The notes under the pieces: generated by a model
Databases searched by the model: none
Seen by the model: the letters and a program-made list of their open reading frames with translations, nothing else
Told to the model about the DNA's origin: nothing
Assembly: GCF_005502745.1 (NCBI RefSeq)
Contig: NZ_SCNL01000001.1
Span: 434,001-498,000, forward strand
Direction of reading: 5' to 3'
Source of the DNA: Sphingomonas sp. 3P27F8
Lineage (GTDB): Bacteria; Pseudomonadota; Alphaproteobacteria; Sphingomonadales; Sphingomonadaceae
DNA length: 64,000 nucleotides
Shown here: positions 18,661-28,207 of the stretch, in pieces
Layout of the letters: each line of letters begins with the position of its first letter
Position numbering within the stretch: the first letter of the stretch is position 1
Translations under genes and position numbers: made by a program

Positions 18661-20654
18661 CCGACAACCTCCTCAAGACCGTCTTCGGCCGGCTGACCTG
18701 GGAATCCTTCCCCTTCCACGAGCCCATCCTGCTCGGCACCTTCATCGTCGTCTCCCTGCTCGGGCTCGGCATCGTCGGCGTCGTCAGCCGCTACCGCCTC
18801 TGGGGCTATCTGTGGAACGAATGGTTCACGAGCGTCGATCACAAGAAGATCGGCATCATGTATCTCGTCCTGGGCATCGTGATGCTGCTGCGGGGCTTCT
18901 CCGATGCACTGATGATGCGGGCTCAGCAGGCCGTCGCCTTCGGCGCCAACCAGGGCTACCTGGAAGCGCACCACTACGACCAGATCTTCACGGCCCACGG
19001 CACCATAATGATCTTCTTCGTGGCGATCCCGCTGGTCGTCGGCATCGTGAACTATGTCATGCCATTGCAGATCGGTGCGCGCGACGTCGCCTTCCCCTTC
19101 CTCAATAACCTCAGCTTCTGGCTCACCGTCGCTGGCGCGGTGCTGGTCATGATCTCGCTGTTCGTCGGCGAATTCGCTCGCACGGGCTGGCTGTCCTACG
19201 CGCCCCTCGCCGAGCTCGCCTACTCCCCCGACACCGGCGTCGACTACTACTTATGGTCACTCCAGATAGCGGGCGTGGGAACGACGCTATCCGCGATCAA
19301 CATGGTGGCGACCATCATCAAGATGCGCGCGCCGGGCATGACCATGATGAAGATGCCGGTCTTCTGCTGGACCGCGCTGTGCTCGAACGTGCTGGCCATC
19401 GCGATCTTCCCCGCGCTGACGGCCGCCTTCTTCCTACTGCTTCTCGACCGCTACGTCGGCACCAACTTCTTCACTAACGAACTGGGCGGTGCGCCCATGA
19501 TGTATTGGAACATGGTGTGGATCTGGGGCCATCCCGAAGTCTACGTCCTCGTGCTGCCGGCCTTCGGGATCTATTCCGAGATCACCGCGACCTTCTCGGG
19601 CAAGCCGCTGTTCGGATATTCCTCGATGGTCTACGCTACCGTCGTCATCACCATCCTGAGCTACCTGGTCTGGCTGCACCACTTCTTCACGATGGGAGCG
19701 GGCCCTACCGTGAACAGCTTCTTCGGCATCGCGACGATGGTGATCTCAATCCCGACCGGCGCGAAGATCTTCAACTGGCTTTTCACGATGTATAAGGGCG
19801 ACATCCGGTTCGAACTGCCGATGATGTGGGTCGTCGCCTTCATGCTGACGTTTACCGTGGGCGGCATGACCGGCGTCCTGCTCGCCATCCCGCCGGCGGA
19901 CTTCGTCTTCCACAACTCCCTCTTCCTCGTCGCCCACTTCCACAATGTGATCATCGGCGGCGTCGTCTTCGCGCTCTTCGCCGGGATGACCTACTGGTTC
20001 CCCAAGGCCTTCGGTTTCAAGATGGACGAGTTCTGGGGCAAGGTCGCGTTCTGGGGCTGGGTCGTCGGCTACTGGGTCGCCTGGACGCCGATCTACGTCG
20101 TCGGCCTGATGGGTGAGCCCCGGCGCGTCCACCACTTCGACGATCCCACCATCCAGCCCTACTTCGTCATTGCCGCGGTTGGCGCCTTGATTATCCTGGT
20201 CGGGATCCTGGGCTTCGTGATGAGCATCGTCATGGGCTTCGTGAAGCGCCACCAATTGGCGGATACGACCGGCGACCCCTGGGACGGCCGCACGCTCGAA
20301 TGGTCGACCAGCTCGCCGCCGCCCGACTACAACTTCGCCATCACGCCGGTCATCCACCAACTGGATGCCTGGTATGACATGAAGGCGCGTGGCTACGAGC
20401 GCCCCTGCGAGGGCTTCCGCCCGATCCACATGCCTCGCAATACCGGGAGCGGCGTGATCCTGGCCGGACTGGCGCTCGTCCTCGGCTTCGCCATGGTTTG
20501 GTATATGTGGTGGCTCGCCGCGCTCAGCTTCGCAGGCCTACTCGTGGTCGCCGTGGGGCACACGTTCAACTTCAACCGAGACCGCTTCATCCAAGCCGAG
20601 GAAGTGGCCAGCACAGAAAGCAAGCGGCAGCCGCCGCTGCATGCCGGAGCCTGA
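18657..20654 (+). CDS. cyoB: Cytochrome bo3 ubiquinol oxidase subunit I
   Basis: The haem-copper catalytic subunit, 665 residues, with about 14-15 membrane helices. It reduces O2 with quinol and pumps protons. Key segments are the low-spin haem histidine region in FTAHGTIMIFF, WIWGHPEVYVLVLPAFG (CuB and the cross-linked His-Tyr pair), GLHH-type WLHHFFTMGAG, and VAHFHNVIIGG with the haem ligands. The start overlaps the cyoA stop by four bases. It is followed within one base by cyoC, in the order cyoABCD. Confidence 0.95.
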   Translation: MTDNLLKTVFGRLTWESFPFHEPILLGTFIVVSLLGLGIVGVVSRYRLWGYLWNEWFTSVDHKKIGIMYLVLGIVMLLRGFSDALMMRAQQAVAFGANQGYLEAHHYDQIFTAHGTIMIFFVAIPLVVGIVNYVMPLQIGARDVAFPFLNNLSFWLTVAGAVLVMISLFVGEFARTGWLSYAPLAELAYSPDTGVDYYLWSLQIAGVGTTLSAINMVATIIKMRAPGMTMMKMPVFCWTALCSNVLAIAIFPALTAAFFLLLLDRYVGTNFFTNELGGAPMMYWNMVWIWGHPEVYVLVLPAFGIYSEITATFSGKPLFGYSSMVYATVVITILSYLVWLHHFFTMGAGPTVNSFFGIATMVISIPTGAKIFNWLFTMYKGDIRFELPMMWVVAFMLTFTVGGMTGVLLAIPPADFVFHNSLFLVAHFHNVIIGGVVFALFAGMTYWFPKAFGFKMDEFWGKVAFWGWVVGYWVAWTPIYVVGLMGEPRRVHHFDDPTIQPYFVIAAVGALIILVGILGFVMSIVMGFVKRHQLADTTGDPWDGRTLEWSTSSPPPDYNFAITPVIHQLDAWYDMKARGYERPCEGFRPIHMPRNTGSGVILAGLALVLGFAMVWYMWWLAALSFAGLLVVAVGHTFNFNRDRFIQAEEVASTESKRQPPLHAGA

Positions 20655-20655
20655 C

Positions 20656-21288
20656 ATGACCGATCACGCGCTAGGCCAGCAGGATACCGGCCCGGTCTGG
20701 CACCAGGCCGACGATCATCACGACCACGAAGCCAGCGGAGCCACGGTGCTCGGCTTCTGGATATACCTGATGAGTGACGCGCTCATCTTCGCCTCGCTGT
20801 TCGCGATGTTCGGCGTGGTGAGCACCAGCTACGCCGGCGGGCCGGTGCCGCGCGAGATCTTCGATCTGAAGCTCGTCGCACTCAACACCGCCTTCCTGCT
20901 CGCGTCCTCGATCACCTTCGGCGAAGCGATGCCCCACATGGAGGCGGGAAGGGTCGGCCCGACGCGGTTCTGGCTGGCCGTGACGGGGCTGCTCGGCCTC
21001 GCCTTCGTAAGCGTGGAGCTCTACGAGTTCGCCCATCTCATCGCCGAAGGCGCGGGCCCGCAGCGCAGCGCCTTCCTGTCGGCGTTCTTTACGCTGGTGG
21101 GCACGCACGGCGCACACGTCACCGTCGGTCTCGTATGGATCGCCGTGACCTTGATCCAGCTCGGCCAGCACGGTCTCATCCCGGCGATGAGGCGCCGGCT
21201 CGTCTGCCTGTCCATGTTCTGGCATTTCCTCGACATCATCTGGATAGGCGTCTTCACCTTCGTGTATCTTTATGGAGTGATCCGTTGA
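20656..21288 (+). CDS. cyoC: Cytochrome bo3 ubiquinol oxidase subunit III
   Basis: A 210-residue subunit with five membrane helices, assembling with cyoA, cyoB and cyoD. The first helix reads TVLGFWIYLMSDALIFASLFAMF. The FFTLVGTHGAHVTVGLVWI and MFWHFLDIIWIGVFTFVYL segments are typical of subunit III. ATG 20656 sits one base after the cyoB stop with GGAG upstream; an in-frame ATG at 20641 lies inside cyoB. The stop overlaps the cyoD start (TTGA). Confidence 0.93.
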   Translation: MTDHALGQQDTGPVWHQADDHHDHEASGATVLGFWIYLMSDALIFASLFAMFGVVSTSYAGGPVPREIFDLKLVALNTAFLLASSITFGEAMPHMEAGRVGPTRFWLAVTGLLGLAFVSVELYEFAHLIAEGAGPQRSAFLSAFFTLVGTHGAHVTVGLVWIAVTLIQLGQHGLIPAMRRRLVCLSMFWHFLDIIWIGVFTFVYLYGVIR

Positions 21289-21668
21289 GCATCCGACCCC
21301 ATGATGATGCCAGCCTGCAACGGCACGGCGACTCCCACGGACACGGCAGCCGCCTCGGCTACCGGATTGGCTCCCTCCTCGCCATCATGCTGACCATAGT
21401 GCCATTCTGGCTGGTGATGTCGGGACCGCAGCCCGCCCCTGGCTCGACGGCGGCTATCATCTTCGGCTTGGCGCTGATCCAGATCGCCGTGCACGTGATC
21501 TGCTTCCTGCATCTGGACACGCGGTCCGAGGGCGGATGGACGCTTCTCGCCTTCCTGTTCACGACGGTGATCGTGGTCGTCACCATAGGTGGATCAGTGT
21601 GGGTCATGCTCCACCTCAACGGCAACATGATGCCGATGCCGGGCGGCCCGGCCGGACCGGTGCGCTAG
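21285..21668 (+). CDS. cyoD: Cytochrome bo3 ubiquinol oxidase subunit IV
   Basis: A small 127-residue subunit with a His-rich N-terminus (LQRHGDSHGHGS) and three membrane helices, including ALIQIAVHVICFLHLD, a CyoD hallmark. The start is TTG 21285, overlapping the cyoC stop as TTGA with GGAG seven bases upstream; nearby ATG codons are out of frame. It stabilises the oxidase and is not catalytic. Confidence 0.92.
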   Translation: MSIRPHDDASLQRHGDSHGHGSRLGYRIGSLLAIMLTIVPFWLVMSGPQPAPGSTAAIIFGLALIQIAVHVICFLHLDTRSEGGWTLLAFLFTTVIVVVTIGGSVWVMLHLNGNMMPMPGGPAGPVR

Positions 21669-21687
21669 GCGCCGTCGAGCCCGAGAC

Positions 21688-22401
21688 ATGGCGAACCGAG
21701 GTGTGGCAAAGCGCGCGTTCCTGCTCGGACTGGCGCTGACAGGCACCCTGTTCTTCGCCGCGCTCGGGATCTGGCAGGTGGAGAGGCGCACGTGGAAGCT
21801 CGCGCTCATCGAGGCGGTCGACGAGCGCGTCCAAGCGCCACCCTCCGCCGTGCCGGCACGCACTAAATGGCCGTCGATAACCGCGCGCGGCGACGAATAC
21901 AGGCACGTCACCGCACAAGGGCGCTGGCTCGGCGAGCGGGAAACGCTTGTCGAAGCCGTCACCGAGATCGGCAACGGCTTCTGGGTCATCACCCCGCTCA
22001 GGTTGCCGAACGGCGATATCCTCCTCGTCAATCGCGGCTACGTGCCGCCGGATCGCGCCGATCCCCGGACCCGCAAGGCTGCCACGGCTTATGGCGACGT
22101 GCGGGTGACCGGGCTGCTGCGGATCACGGAGCCGGGCGGGCGGCTCCTGCGGCCCAACCGCCCGCAGGATAACCGGTGGTATTCCCGAGATGTGGCAGCC
22201 ATCGCCAACGCGAGGCGGCTGACGAACGTGGCGCCCTTCTTCGTCGATGCCGATTCCTCTCCCAATCCGGGCGGCTGGCCTCGCGGCGGCCTCACCGTGA
22301 CCACCTTCCCGAACAATCATCTTCTTTACGCGCTCACCTGGTTCGGCCTCGCTATGCTGAGCGCATACGCCTGCGTCCTGGCGATGCGAAACCAACCGTG
22401 A
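21688..22401 (+). CDS. SURF1-family oxidase assembly factor
   Basis: A 237-residue inner-membrane protein with one helix at each end (FLLGLALTGTLFFAALGIWQVERR and LLYALTWFGLAMLSAYACVLAM) around a periplasmic domain. The domain contains LVNRGYVPPDRADPRTR, GLLRITEPGG and NRWYSRDV, all SURF1 signatures. SURF1 proteins help insert haem into haem-copper oxidases. It follows cyoD by 19 bases and is probably the last gene of the FNR-controlled operon. Confidence 0.9.
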   Translation: MANRGVAKRAFLLGLALTGTLFFAALGIWQVERRTWKLALIEAVDERVQAPPSAVPARTKWPSITARGDEYRHVTAQGRWLGERETLVEAVTEIGNGFWVITPLRLPNGDILLVNRGYVPPDRADPRTRKAATAYGDVRVTGLLRITEPGGRLLRPNRPQDNRWYSRDVAAIANARRLTNVAPFFVDADSSPNPGGWPRGGLTVTTFPNNHLLYALTWFGLAMLSAYACVLAMRNQP

Positions 22402-22650
22402 CGATTGAGCTGCCCGTCACCCGTCACGACCTCAGTCGCTCCGTGGCGACACGCGACTATCAGTCTGGCGGGTCCCGCTCGACATCGCCGGGCGGGCCCG
22501 ACACGTTCATGCAGGCTCGGCAGGGCTTGCCCGCTCGACACGGTCCCCGGCCGCGCGTATCTCAACCTTGGCGTCCGCAAGCGGGTCGCTGCGCTACCGT
22601 GGCAGCCGCGACAACGCAGCCGGCGCCCGACAACTACGGAAGAGTCGCCC

Positions 22651-23355
22651 ATGACCGATGACAGTTCGCAGAAGATTCGCCACCTCGTCGTGCTTGCGAA
22701 CCCATCGTCAGAGAGCTTCGACCATTCCATCGTCGAGGCCTATCGGGAAGTCGCCGAACGCAACCACCACTCGGTGACGGTCCGCGACCTATACGCGATC
22801 GGTTTCGACCCCCTGCTCAGGGCCGAGGAGCGGCCGACGCAGCCCGACTGGGCGCCCGCCAGCGACGTCGCGGTGGAGCTCGAGCAGCTCCGCGCGGCGG
22901 ACATCGTCGTGTTCGTCTACCCGATCTGGTTCGGGCTGCCGCCCGCGATCCTCAAGGGCTACGTCGACCGCGTTCTCGGGGCGGGCTACAGCTTCCGTGA
23001 TCTCAAGACCGAAGCCGGACAGCCCGTCGTTGCGGGCAAGCCGCTCCTTTCGTTCAGCACATCGGGGACGTCGCTCCCTTGGCTTAACGAGCACGGCCAA
23101 GTGTCTGCGCTCAAGGAGGTCTTCGACGTCTACCTCTGGCAAGGGCTGGGAATGAGCCAGGCCGAGCACATCAGGATCGACTCTGTCGTCCCCGACATGA
23201 CCCAGCAATATGCCGACGAGCAGCTGGAGCGCGTGCGCCAGGCCGCGACCACCGCGTGCGCGATGCTTTCGTCAGGCCGCTACAAGGACGCCGCGCAGGC
23301 GGCGATCAGCCGCCGACAGGCAGCGAGCGCGAGGGACGACGACGCCGGGAAATAA
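22651..23355 (+). CDS. NAD(P)H-dependent quinone oxidoreductase (flavodoxin-like fold)
   Basis: A 234-residue flavoprotein of the NQO1/KefF-like family, expected to reduce quinones by two electrons with NAD(P)H. It opens LVVLANPSSESFDHSIVEAYREV (FMN/FAD phosphate site). It continues with DIVVFVYPIWFGLPPAILKGYVDRVLGAGYSF and LLSFSTSGTSLPWLNEHGQ. ATG 22651 with GGAAGAG upstream is chosen; 82 residues of upstream open frame look non-coding. A decayed fragment of a relative lies at 12067-12330. It stands alone about 250 bases after the oxidase operon. Confidence 0.88.
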   Translation: MTDDSSQKIRHLVVLANPSSESFDHSIVEAYREVAERNHHSVTVRDLYAIGFDPLLRAEERPTQPDWAPASDVAVELEQLRAADIVVFVYPIWFGLPPAILKGYVDRVLGAGYSFRDLKTEAGQPVVAGKPLLSFSTSGTSLPWLNEHGQVSALKEVFDVYLWQGLGMSQAEHIRIDSVVPDMTQQYADEQLERVRQAATTACAMLSSGRYKDAAQAAISRRQAASARDDDAGK

Positions 23356-23620
23356 GCCAGCGCTTGAGCGCTACAGCTGCTCATCCTCCCAAGTCAAAGC
23401 CTCGGACCGCGTTCGAGCGAGTGAGCTGGGAAAATCACGACGCGACAACTCGCCAAGTCCGGCCCGAAACGCGTTGCATTCCCGGGTCGGACGCAACGCG
23501 GTAGCGGGTAGTCTTCGACCCGCGGAAAGACCAATATCTTGGAGATGCTCGAAGTCGCGGAGCGGCGTCGGGCGCACATATTTTTGAACATCGGCGTGAT
23601 CGAGGCACGTAGTCCCAACC

Positions 23621-25495
23621 TCAGACAACCAAGTCGTGGAGATGGGCGAGTAGGTCGGCCACGTCGTCGTAGATCGCTACCGCGCCGGCAAGCCGGTCGT
23701 CGGGGAAACCGCCCGACCGCAGCCCGATCACCTTCACCCCGGCGCGCCGACCTGCCTCGACGTCATATGGACTATCTCCGACGACGATCGCGTTCGCCGG
23801 GGCGATGCCCACCTTCCTCAACGCAGCGACGAAGATGTCGGGCGCCGGCTTGGACGTCGACACGTCGTCGATGCTCGTGCTCGCATCCACGACGTCCGAA
23901 ATGCCGAGCAGCTCGATGTAATTGTCCAATTCTTCCTTCGACGCCGACGAGGCAAGGACGATCTTTCTACCAGAAGCGTTCGCCGCCCGGACGAGGTCGG
24001 CGGCCCGGGGAAAGGGTCGGACACGCGGGAGGAATCGGTCCTTGAACACGGCATCGTGGGCGTCAGAGATGCGCCGACGTTCGGCGGACGAGGACTGGGG
24101 AAGGAGCGCCGGAAGTAGCTGATCTCCGCCCTTGCCGATCTCGGCGTGGATGGCGGGGCGACCGATCGCATGGCCTTCTGATCGGAACGCCTGGTCCCAT
24201 GCCTCAACATGATCGTCGTTGCTGTCGACGAGGGTCCCATCAATGTCGAACAAGATCGCCCGGATGCCTAATGTCGGCAAGCGATCGCGCCGCAGCCATG
24301 CGATGGAAGCAGCACCCGCGAGCATCGAAATCCCCAGCACCGAGCGGCGCCCGTGGCGCAGGCTGGCCAAGCCGTAGGCCGCCATTCCCGAGGTCACCAG
24401 CCCGACCTTTCCTGAACCGGTCGTCCGCGCAATCCTCGCGGCGATACGTCCCTTCGCGAACTCGCCCGCCACCTCGCCGGCCGACGGACCCGAGCCTGGC
24501 GTCGGTTCGTCGCCCATTCCGGGCATCGCCTCCTGACTGGCGACAGGTCCGCCGTCTGGCTTGGCAGAAGGATCCGCCGGCGGTGGCTTGTCGCCAACAG
24601 TCTCAACACTTGCTGCCTTCGTCTCGCGTTCGAACTCAAAGTTCAGCTCCGCGCCGAACAGAAGGATGTAGCTGGAAAGATACAGCCACGTGAGCAGCAC
24701 GACCACCGTCCCCAGTGAGCCATAGCTGGCGTCGTAGTGGCCGAAGTTGGCGACGTATACGCCGAAGCCCAAGGTCAGCAGCAGCCACAGTGATGCAGTC
24801 AGCACCGAGCCCGGAGTGAGCCAGATCCAGTCGGCCTCGTCACCCTCGCGCGACGGACCAAAACGGTATAGCGCCGCCGCCGCAGCCGCCGCGACGCATC
24901 CCAGCACCAGATAAGAGACGGCCTTGCCGAAGGCGGCCGCCCATCCAGGCAGCTCGGGAAGCAGACGCTGAAGATGTCCCAACGCGGCGATCGCGGCGGC
25001 GGCCAGCACCGCGACGAGCACGGCGGCCGCAGTCATGGCTAGCGCGAGCAGGGTGACCTGCAAGAAGCCCCGACGCTCCTTGCGCTCGTAGGCAATGTTG
25101 AGGGCAGTGACGATCGCGCCCGCGCCGCTGCGCGCGCCGAAGAGTGCGATGCCCAGAGCGATGGCCAGACCCAACCCCTTCTTTCCCGCGGACGTGTTCA
25201 CCACTCCCAGCAGCTGCTCGCCGACGAGCCGCGCAGCCTCGGCCGGCATCGCGGCGGCGAGCCGTCGCACATCCTGCAGGACGGTGGCGGGATCGACGAC
25301 CAATCCATATGTCAGCACAGTCGCGCCCAACAGCGGGACGAGCGCCAGAAAACCGTAGAACGCGACTCCAGCGGCGACGAGGCTGACGTTGTCCTCGCCC
25401 GCCTCTTTCCACGTGCGGAGGGCGACGTCTCGCCAAGTCGAACGTGACATGGACCAAGGGCTCTGCGCACCCCCGGCGATCAGGCGGAACGGCAT
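23621..25495 (-). CDS. YihY/BrkB-type membrane protein fused to a HAD phosphatase
   Basis: A 624-residue fusion. The N-terminal half (about residues 20-290) is a six-helix YihY/BrkB (UPF0761) membrane domain, with LVAAGVAFYGFLALVPLLGA and YGSLGTVVVLLTWLYLSSYILLFGAELN. A Pro/Gly-rich linker and two short hydrophobic stretches follow. From about residue 410 there is a HAD hydrolase with motif I ILFDIDGTLVDSN, motif II VLASSAS and motif IV VVGDSPYDVEAGRRAG. The frame is continuous through the linker, so this is one polypeptide if the sequence is right. ATG 25495 has GAGGA at good spacing; 25450 is an alternative. Function is unknown. Confidence 0.82.
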   Translation of the reverse strand: MPFRLIAGGAQSPWSMSRSTWRDVALRTWKEAGEDNVSLVAAGVAFYGFLALVPLLGATVLTYGLVVDPATVLQDVRRLAAAMPAEAARLVGEQLLGVVNTSAGKKGLGLAIALGIALFGARSGAGAIVTALNIAYERKERRGFLQVTLLALAMTAAAVLVAVLAAAAIAALGHLQRLLPELPGWAAAFGKAVSYLVLGCVAAAAAAALYRFGPSREGDEADWIWLTPGSVLTASLWLLLTLGFGVYVANFGHYDASYGSLGTVVVLLTWLYLSSYILLFGAELNFEFERETKAASVETVGDKPPPADPSAKPDGGPVASQEAMPGMGDEPTPGSGPSAGEVAGEFAKGRIAARIARTTGSGKVGLVTSGMAAYGLASLRHGRRSVLGISMLAGAASIAWLRRDRLPTLGIRAILFDIDGTLVDSNDDHVEAWDQAFRSEGHAIGRPAIHAEIGKGGDQLLPALLPQSSSAERRRISDAHDAVFKDRFLPRVRPFPRAADLVRAANASGRKIVLASSASKEELDNYIELLGISDVVDASTSIDDVSTSKPAPDIFVAALRKVGIAPANAIVVGDSPYDVEAGRRAGVKVIGLRSGGFPDDRLAGAVAIYDDVADLLAHLHDLVV

Positions 25496-25631
25496 TGCGG
25501 GCATCCTCGTCCAACGAACCACCCGACCAACCTGCCGCCAGCCCCATCGTTCCGCTGCGTCGCCAACGTCCGTCCGCAGTGCGGCGGTCCGTCCGGCGCC
25601 GTCACCTTGTTCGAGCGCCCTCGAAGCCAAT

Positions 25632-26144
25632 TCAGATTTCGGCGTCGACCGCGTGCCGCAGCATCTCGACGGCCACCGCGAGGCAGCGGAGGCGCACCGG
25701 GCCGCGCCCGATGTCGCCGAAATGCTCCTCACGGTGACGAATGCCCCAGTCCGTCCGCGCGCAGGCGAAATGGACGAGGCCGGGCTCGTCCCCCGGACCC
25801 GCTGGCCCGGCGAACCCGGTGACGGCGATTGCGACGTCGCCTTCCGAATTCCGCAGCGCGCCCTCGGCCATCGCTATCGCCGTCTCTCGGCTTACCGCGC
25901 CGCACCGCTCGATCGCGCGGCGATCGACGAAGAGGAGATCGCACTTGGCGTCGTCGGTGTAGACCACGAAGCCGCGCTCGAATGCACGACTGAGGCCCTC
26001 GACGTCGGTCAAGAGTGAGGCGACCAGGCCGCCCGTGCAGCTCTCGGCGGTTACGATCGAAAGACCCCGCGCGCACGCCGCGTCGAGGAGGGCGCGGGCG
26101 GACGCCTCCACCTTCTTGGGAACGACCGCCAGCAGCTCGCTCAC
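25632..26144 (-). CDS. pncC: CinA C-terminal-type nicotinamide-nucleotide amidohydrolase
   Basis: A stand-alone CinA C-domain of 170 residues. It hydrolyses nicotinamide mononucleotide to nicotinate mononucleotide in pyridine-nucleotide recycling. The diagnostic SIVTAESCTGGLVASLL near residue 30, VVYTDDAKCDLL and AVTGFAGPAGPG are present. The start GTG 26144 overlaps the stop of the upstream YetF-like gene (GTGA), so the two are co-translated. The longer open frame overlaps that gene and is ignored. Confidence 0.88.
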   Translation of the reverse strand: MSELLAVVPKKVEASARALLDAACARGLSIVTAESCTGGLVASLLTDVEGLSRAFERGFVVYTDDAKCDLLFVDRRAIERCGAVSRETAIAMAEGALRNSEGDVAIAVTGFAGPAGPGDEPGLVHFACARTDWGIRHREEHFGDIGRGPVRLRCLAVAVEMLRHAVDAEI

Positions 26145-26638
26145 GACTTCTCCATTGGCACGACGCTCACCTTGCCGCCACGCTCGAACGTGGCGAGCGC
26201 GACGCGGTGGACGCCGGACTCCTGCTCCATGCGGATCGCCTCCAGCAGATCGTCCTCGCTCATGTGGCTCGCGGTCAGCGCGCGACGGTCTATCACCCCG
26301 TCGCGCACGAGCACCACGGGTTTCCCCTTCACGAAGCGTGACAGGAGGTTCGAGCGGACCGTTGCCATCGCGAGAAGTCGGTGCAGAGCGACGAGGATTA
26401 GCGTCGCGGCGAGCGCGGGAAGAAGCGGAGCCTTGCCTGTCATCGCCCGACTTATGTTCGATCCGACGACGATCGCCACGAAGATGTCGAGCGGAGTGAG
26501 GTTGGAGAAGGTGCGGCGACCGGCGACGCGCATGCACAAGATACCGAACGGGAGAAGGATTGCGGCGCGTGCGCAGAGCTGCGCTGTCGAAGCGCTGCCA
26601 TCGTCCGGACCGATCACCGCGACTAACCAATCTATCAC
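26141..26638 (-). CDS. DUF421/YetF-like membrane protein
   Basis: A 165-residue protein with three membrane segments (about 17-35, 42-62 and 67-87) followed by a small cytosolic domain containing GKPVVLVRDGVIDRRALTASHMSEDDLLEAIRMEQ, the DUF421 (YetF) signature. RTFSNLTPLDIFVAIVVGSNISRAM is also conserved in the family. GTG 26638 has CGGGAGGATAAC directly upstream. The molecular role of YetF proteins is not established. It is translationally coupled to pncC. Confidence 0.85.
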   Translation of the reverse strand: MIDWLVAVIGPDDGSASTAQLCARAAILLPFGILCMRVAGRRTFSNLTPLDIFVAIVVGSNISRAMTGKAPLLPALAATLILVALHRLLAMATVRSNLLSRFVKGKPVVLVRDGVIDRRALTASHMSEDDLLEAIRMEQESGVHRVALATFERGGKVSVVPMEKS

Positions 26639-27224
26639 GTTATCCTCCCGTGCAGCGCGCCCAGACCAACCCTGCGATCGCGGGCGCTGCCGAACCGCGC
26701 GGGCATCAAGAATCGCGAGCGGCATCACGCGATGCGCCACTCTAGCCCAACTACCGGACGCATGACACCGCGAGTGGTCAGTGACGTAGCCGCCTCATTG
26801 CGATATTGAGCGGGGCGGCGTTCGCGGTCGCCGCGTTCAGACTCGCAACGTTCTGACGTGGTATCTGATAGCCGGGTGGGGCTTTTACTCTAATGAAGGG
26901 AGGCCCTGATAAAGCTGGCGAACCAATCATCGGGCCAAGAATTCCGTCGGCCTAAGAGGCCGCGTGATGCTTGTCGCCGCACATCAAGCAACCTAGCCAC
27001 GGTCACTGGTGTGCCGACGGCGACCGGCGAGGTATCTGCGCATACCACGAGCAGCGTCCCATCCGGCGTAAGAGGACTCCCGTCCCGAGGCGGACCAGGT
27101 TCGCGCCAATCCGTGGCGGCGCCCGACGAATTCCGGATCGCCGCCACGGACCGCCCCCAAGCCGACGAGCACCCCAGGGCGTCAGGTCGGCAAGCCCCGG
27201 TGCGGATCGAATCTCAGGGCGATC
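26639..27224. other. Gene-free stretch
   Basis: About 585 bases between the YetF-like gene and a small secreted protein gene. Open frames on both strands (26890-27147 minus, 26971-27228 plus) overlap each other, lack ribosome sites and show no domains. I see nothing else in it. Confidence 0.45.
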
Positions 27225-27416
27225 CTAGGCTGGCTTCGCGCCTGGCGTTCCGCACTTCGCGAACTGGCCTTTAGAGTTGCGGCACTTGCCGGTCACCTTC
27301 GTCGAAGCCTTTGGCGGACACTTAATGAACTTGCCCTTCGCGTCCTTGCACGGGGCCGCCACCACTGGCGACGCGATCATTGCCGTCGCAGCGAGGGCCA
27401 TAGCGATCCGAAACAT
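27225..27416 (-). CDS. Small exported Lys/Cys-rich protein with tandem C-x9-C loops
   Basis: A 63-residue precursor: signal peptide MFRIAMALAATAMIASPVVAA with an AxA-type cleavage site, then a basic mature part of about 42 residues. Two copies of a C-K/R-x-G-x2-x-K-C loop occur (CKDAKGKFIKC and CRNSKGQFAKC), separated by a Lys/Pro/Thr stretch. AGGAGATAAGG precedes ATG 27416. The family is unknown to me. A second protein of the same design lies at 48428. Each loop could form a disulfide in the periplasm. Confidence 0.75.
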   Translation of the reverse strand: MFRIAMALAATAMIASPVVAAPCKDAKGKFIKCPPKASTKVTGKCRNSKGQFAKCGTPGAKPA

Positions 27417-27935
27417 CCTTATCTCCTCTTTCGTTTCGTGTCCGGAACACTGCGCTCGATAGACAGATTGCGCAAGATCACCTCGAGGGCTCACGGTGTG
27501 ATCCCCTCCTGCAGACGAACGCAGACTACGTCGTTTGAAGAGCTAGTGGCACTTCGTAGCCAGGGATCAGCCGGACTGTGAAGTTCGGCGGTGGGTCGCC
27601 AAGTTCACGGTGGTCTTGGACGGCTACTCTCGCCGCGCACCGCGAGCGAACCGCTGTCATCCTCGACAGCACTTTCTCGTCTGCGTGCTCCTATCGTGCC
27701 GTAACCATGCTGGCGCATGCGTCACGACCTCGTGATGGTGAAACGAAGCCGCGATCCGAGCTCGACGTCACTTCAAGTGAATGCTGCTCGCGCAGATCGT
27801 GGGCGGCGAGACCCGAGCCCGGTCCTGCGCGATCGTCGTATCCCCTAACGCCAAGGCAAGGCGGTCAAGACATTTGAGAACGTTTCCGCAAGCACGCGCT
27901 GCCGTGACCGGTCGAATGGAGTGAGGGGGACCTTG
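27417..27935. other. Gene-free stretch
   Basis: About 520 bases with one plus-strand open frame (27578-27877) that is Ser/Arg-rich, without ribosome site or domain, and reads like a shadow. No repeat or palindrome stands out. Confidence 0.4.
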
Positions 27936-28187
27936 TCACGGCGATCCCTTGACCAGTGGCGCCGTCTGTCCTTCCTTCATCGCGGAAAGCCTTGCCTCGT
28001 AGGCATCTGCCATCACGCGATGCGCCTTCACGACGGCCGGATCGCCTTCGCGCTGGGCGCGGCGCCGCTCTTCGTCCAGCCGTTTACGCAGATACTCTGC
28101 ATCGCCGTCCACCGTCCCACCCCAGCGGGAATCCGGATGCATTGGCTTCGCCTCCGCGTCCCCTAGGATGAACGCGCCAGCGCTCAT
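27936..28187 (-). CDS. Small hypothetical protein
   Basis: An 83-residue acidic/basic helical protein (DGDAEYLRKRLDEERRRAQREGDPAVVKAHRVMADAYEARL), probably a cytosolic helical bundle or coiled coil. ATG 28187 has GGGAAGG upstream; a GTG eight codons earlier is possible. It lies just after the Crp/Fnr gene on the same strand, likely in one transcript. No family is recognised. Confidence 0.6.
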   Translation of the reverse strand: MSAGAFILGDAEAKPMHPDSRWGGTVDGDAEYLRKRLDEERRRAQREGDPAVVKAHRVMADAYEARLSAMKEGQTAPLVKGSP

Positions 28188-28207
28188 CGGGTCCTTCCCG
28201 ACTCCCG

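Noticed and set aside
26890..27228. Overlapping frames on both strands in the stretch after the YetF-like gene
   Set aside because: No domain, no ribosome site, Arg/Pro-rich composition typical of high-GC shadows.
27578..27877. Plus-strand 99-codon frame
   Set aside because: Ser/Arg/Pro-rich without a start signal or recognisable motif.
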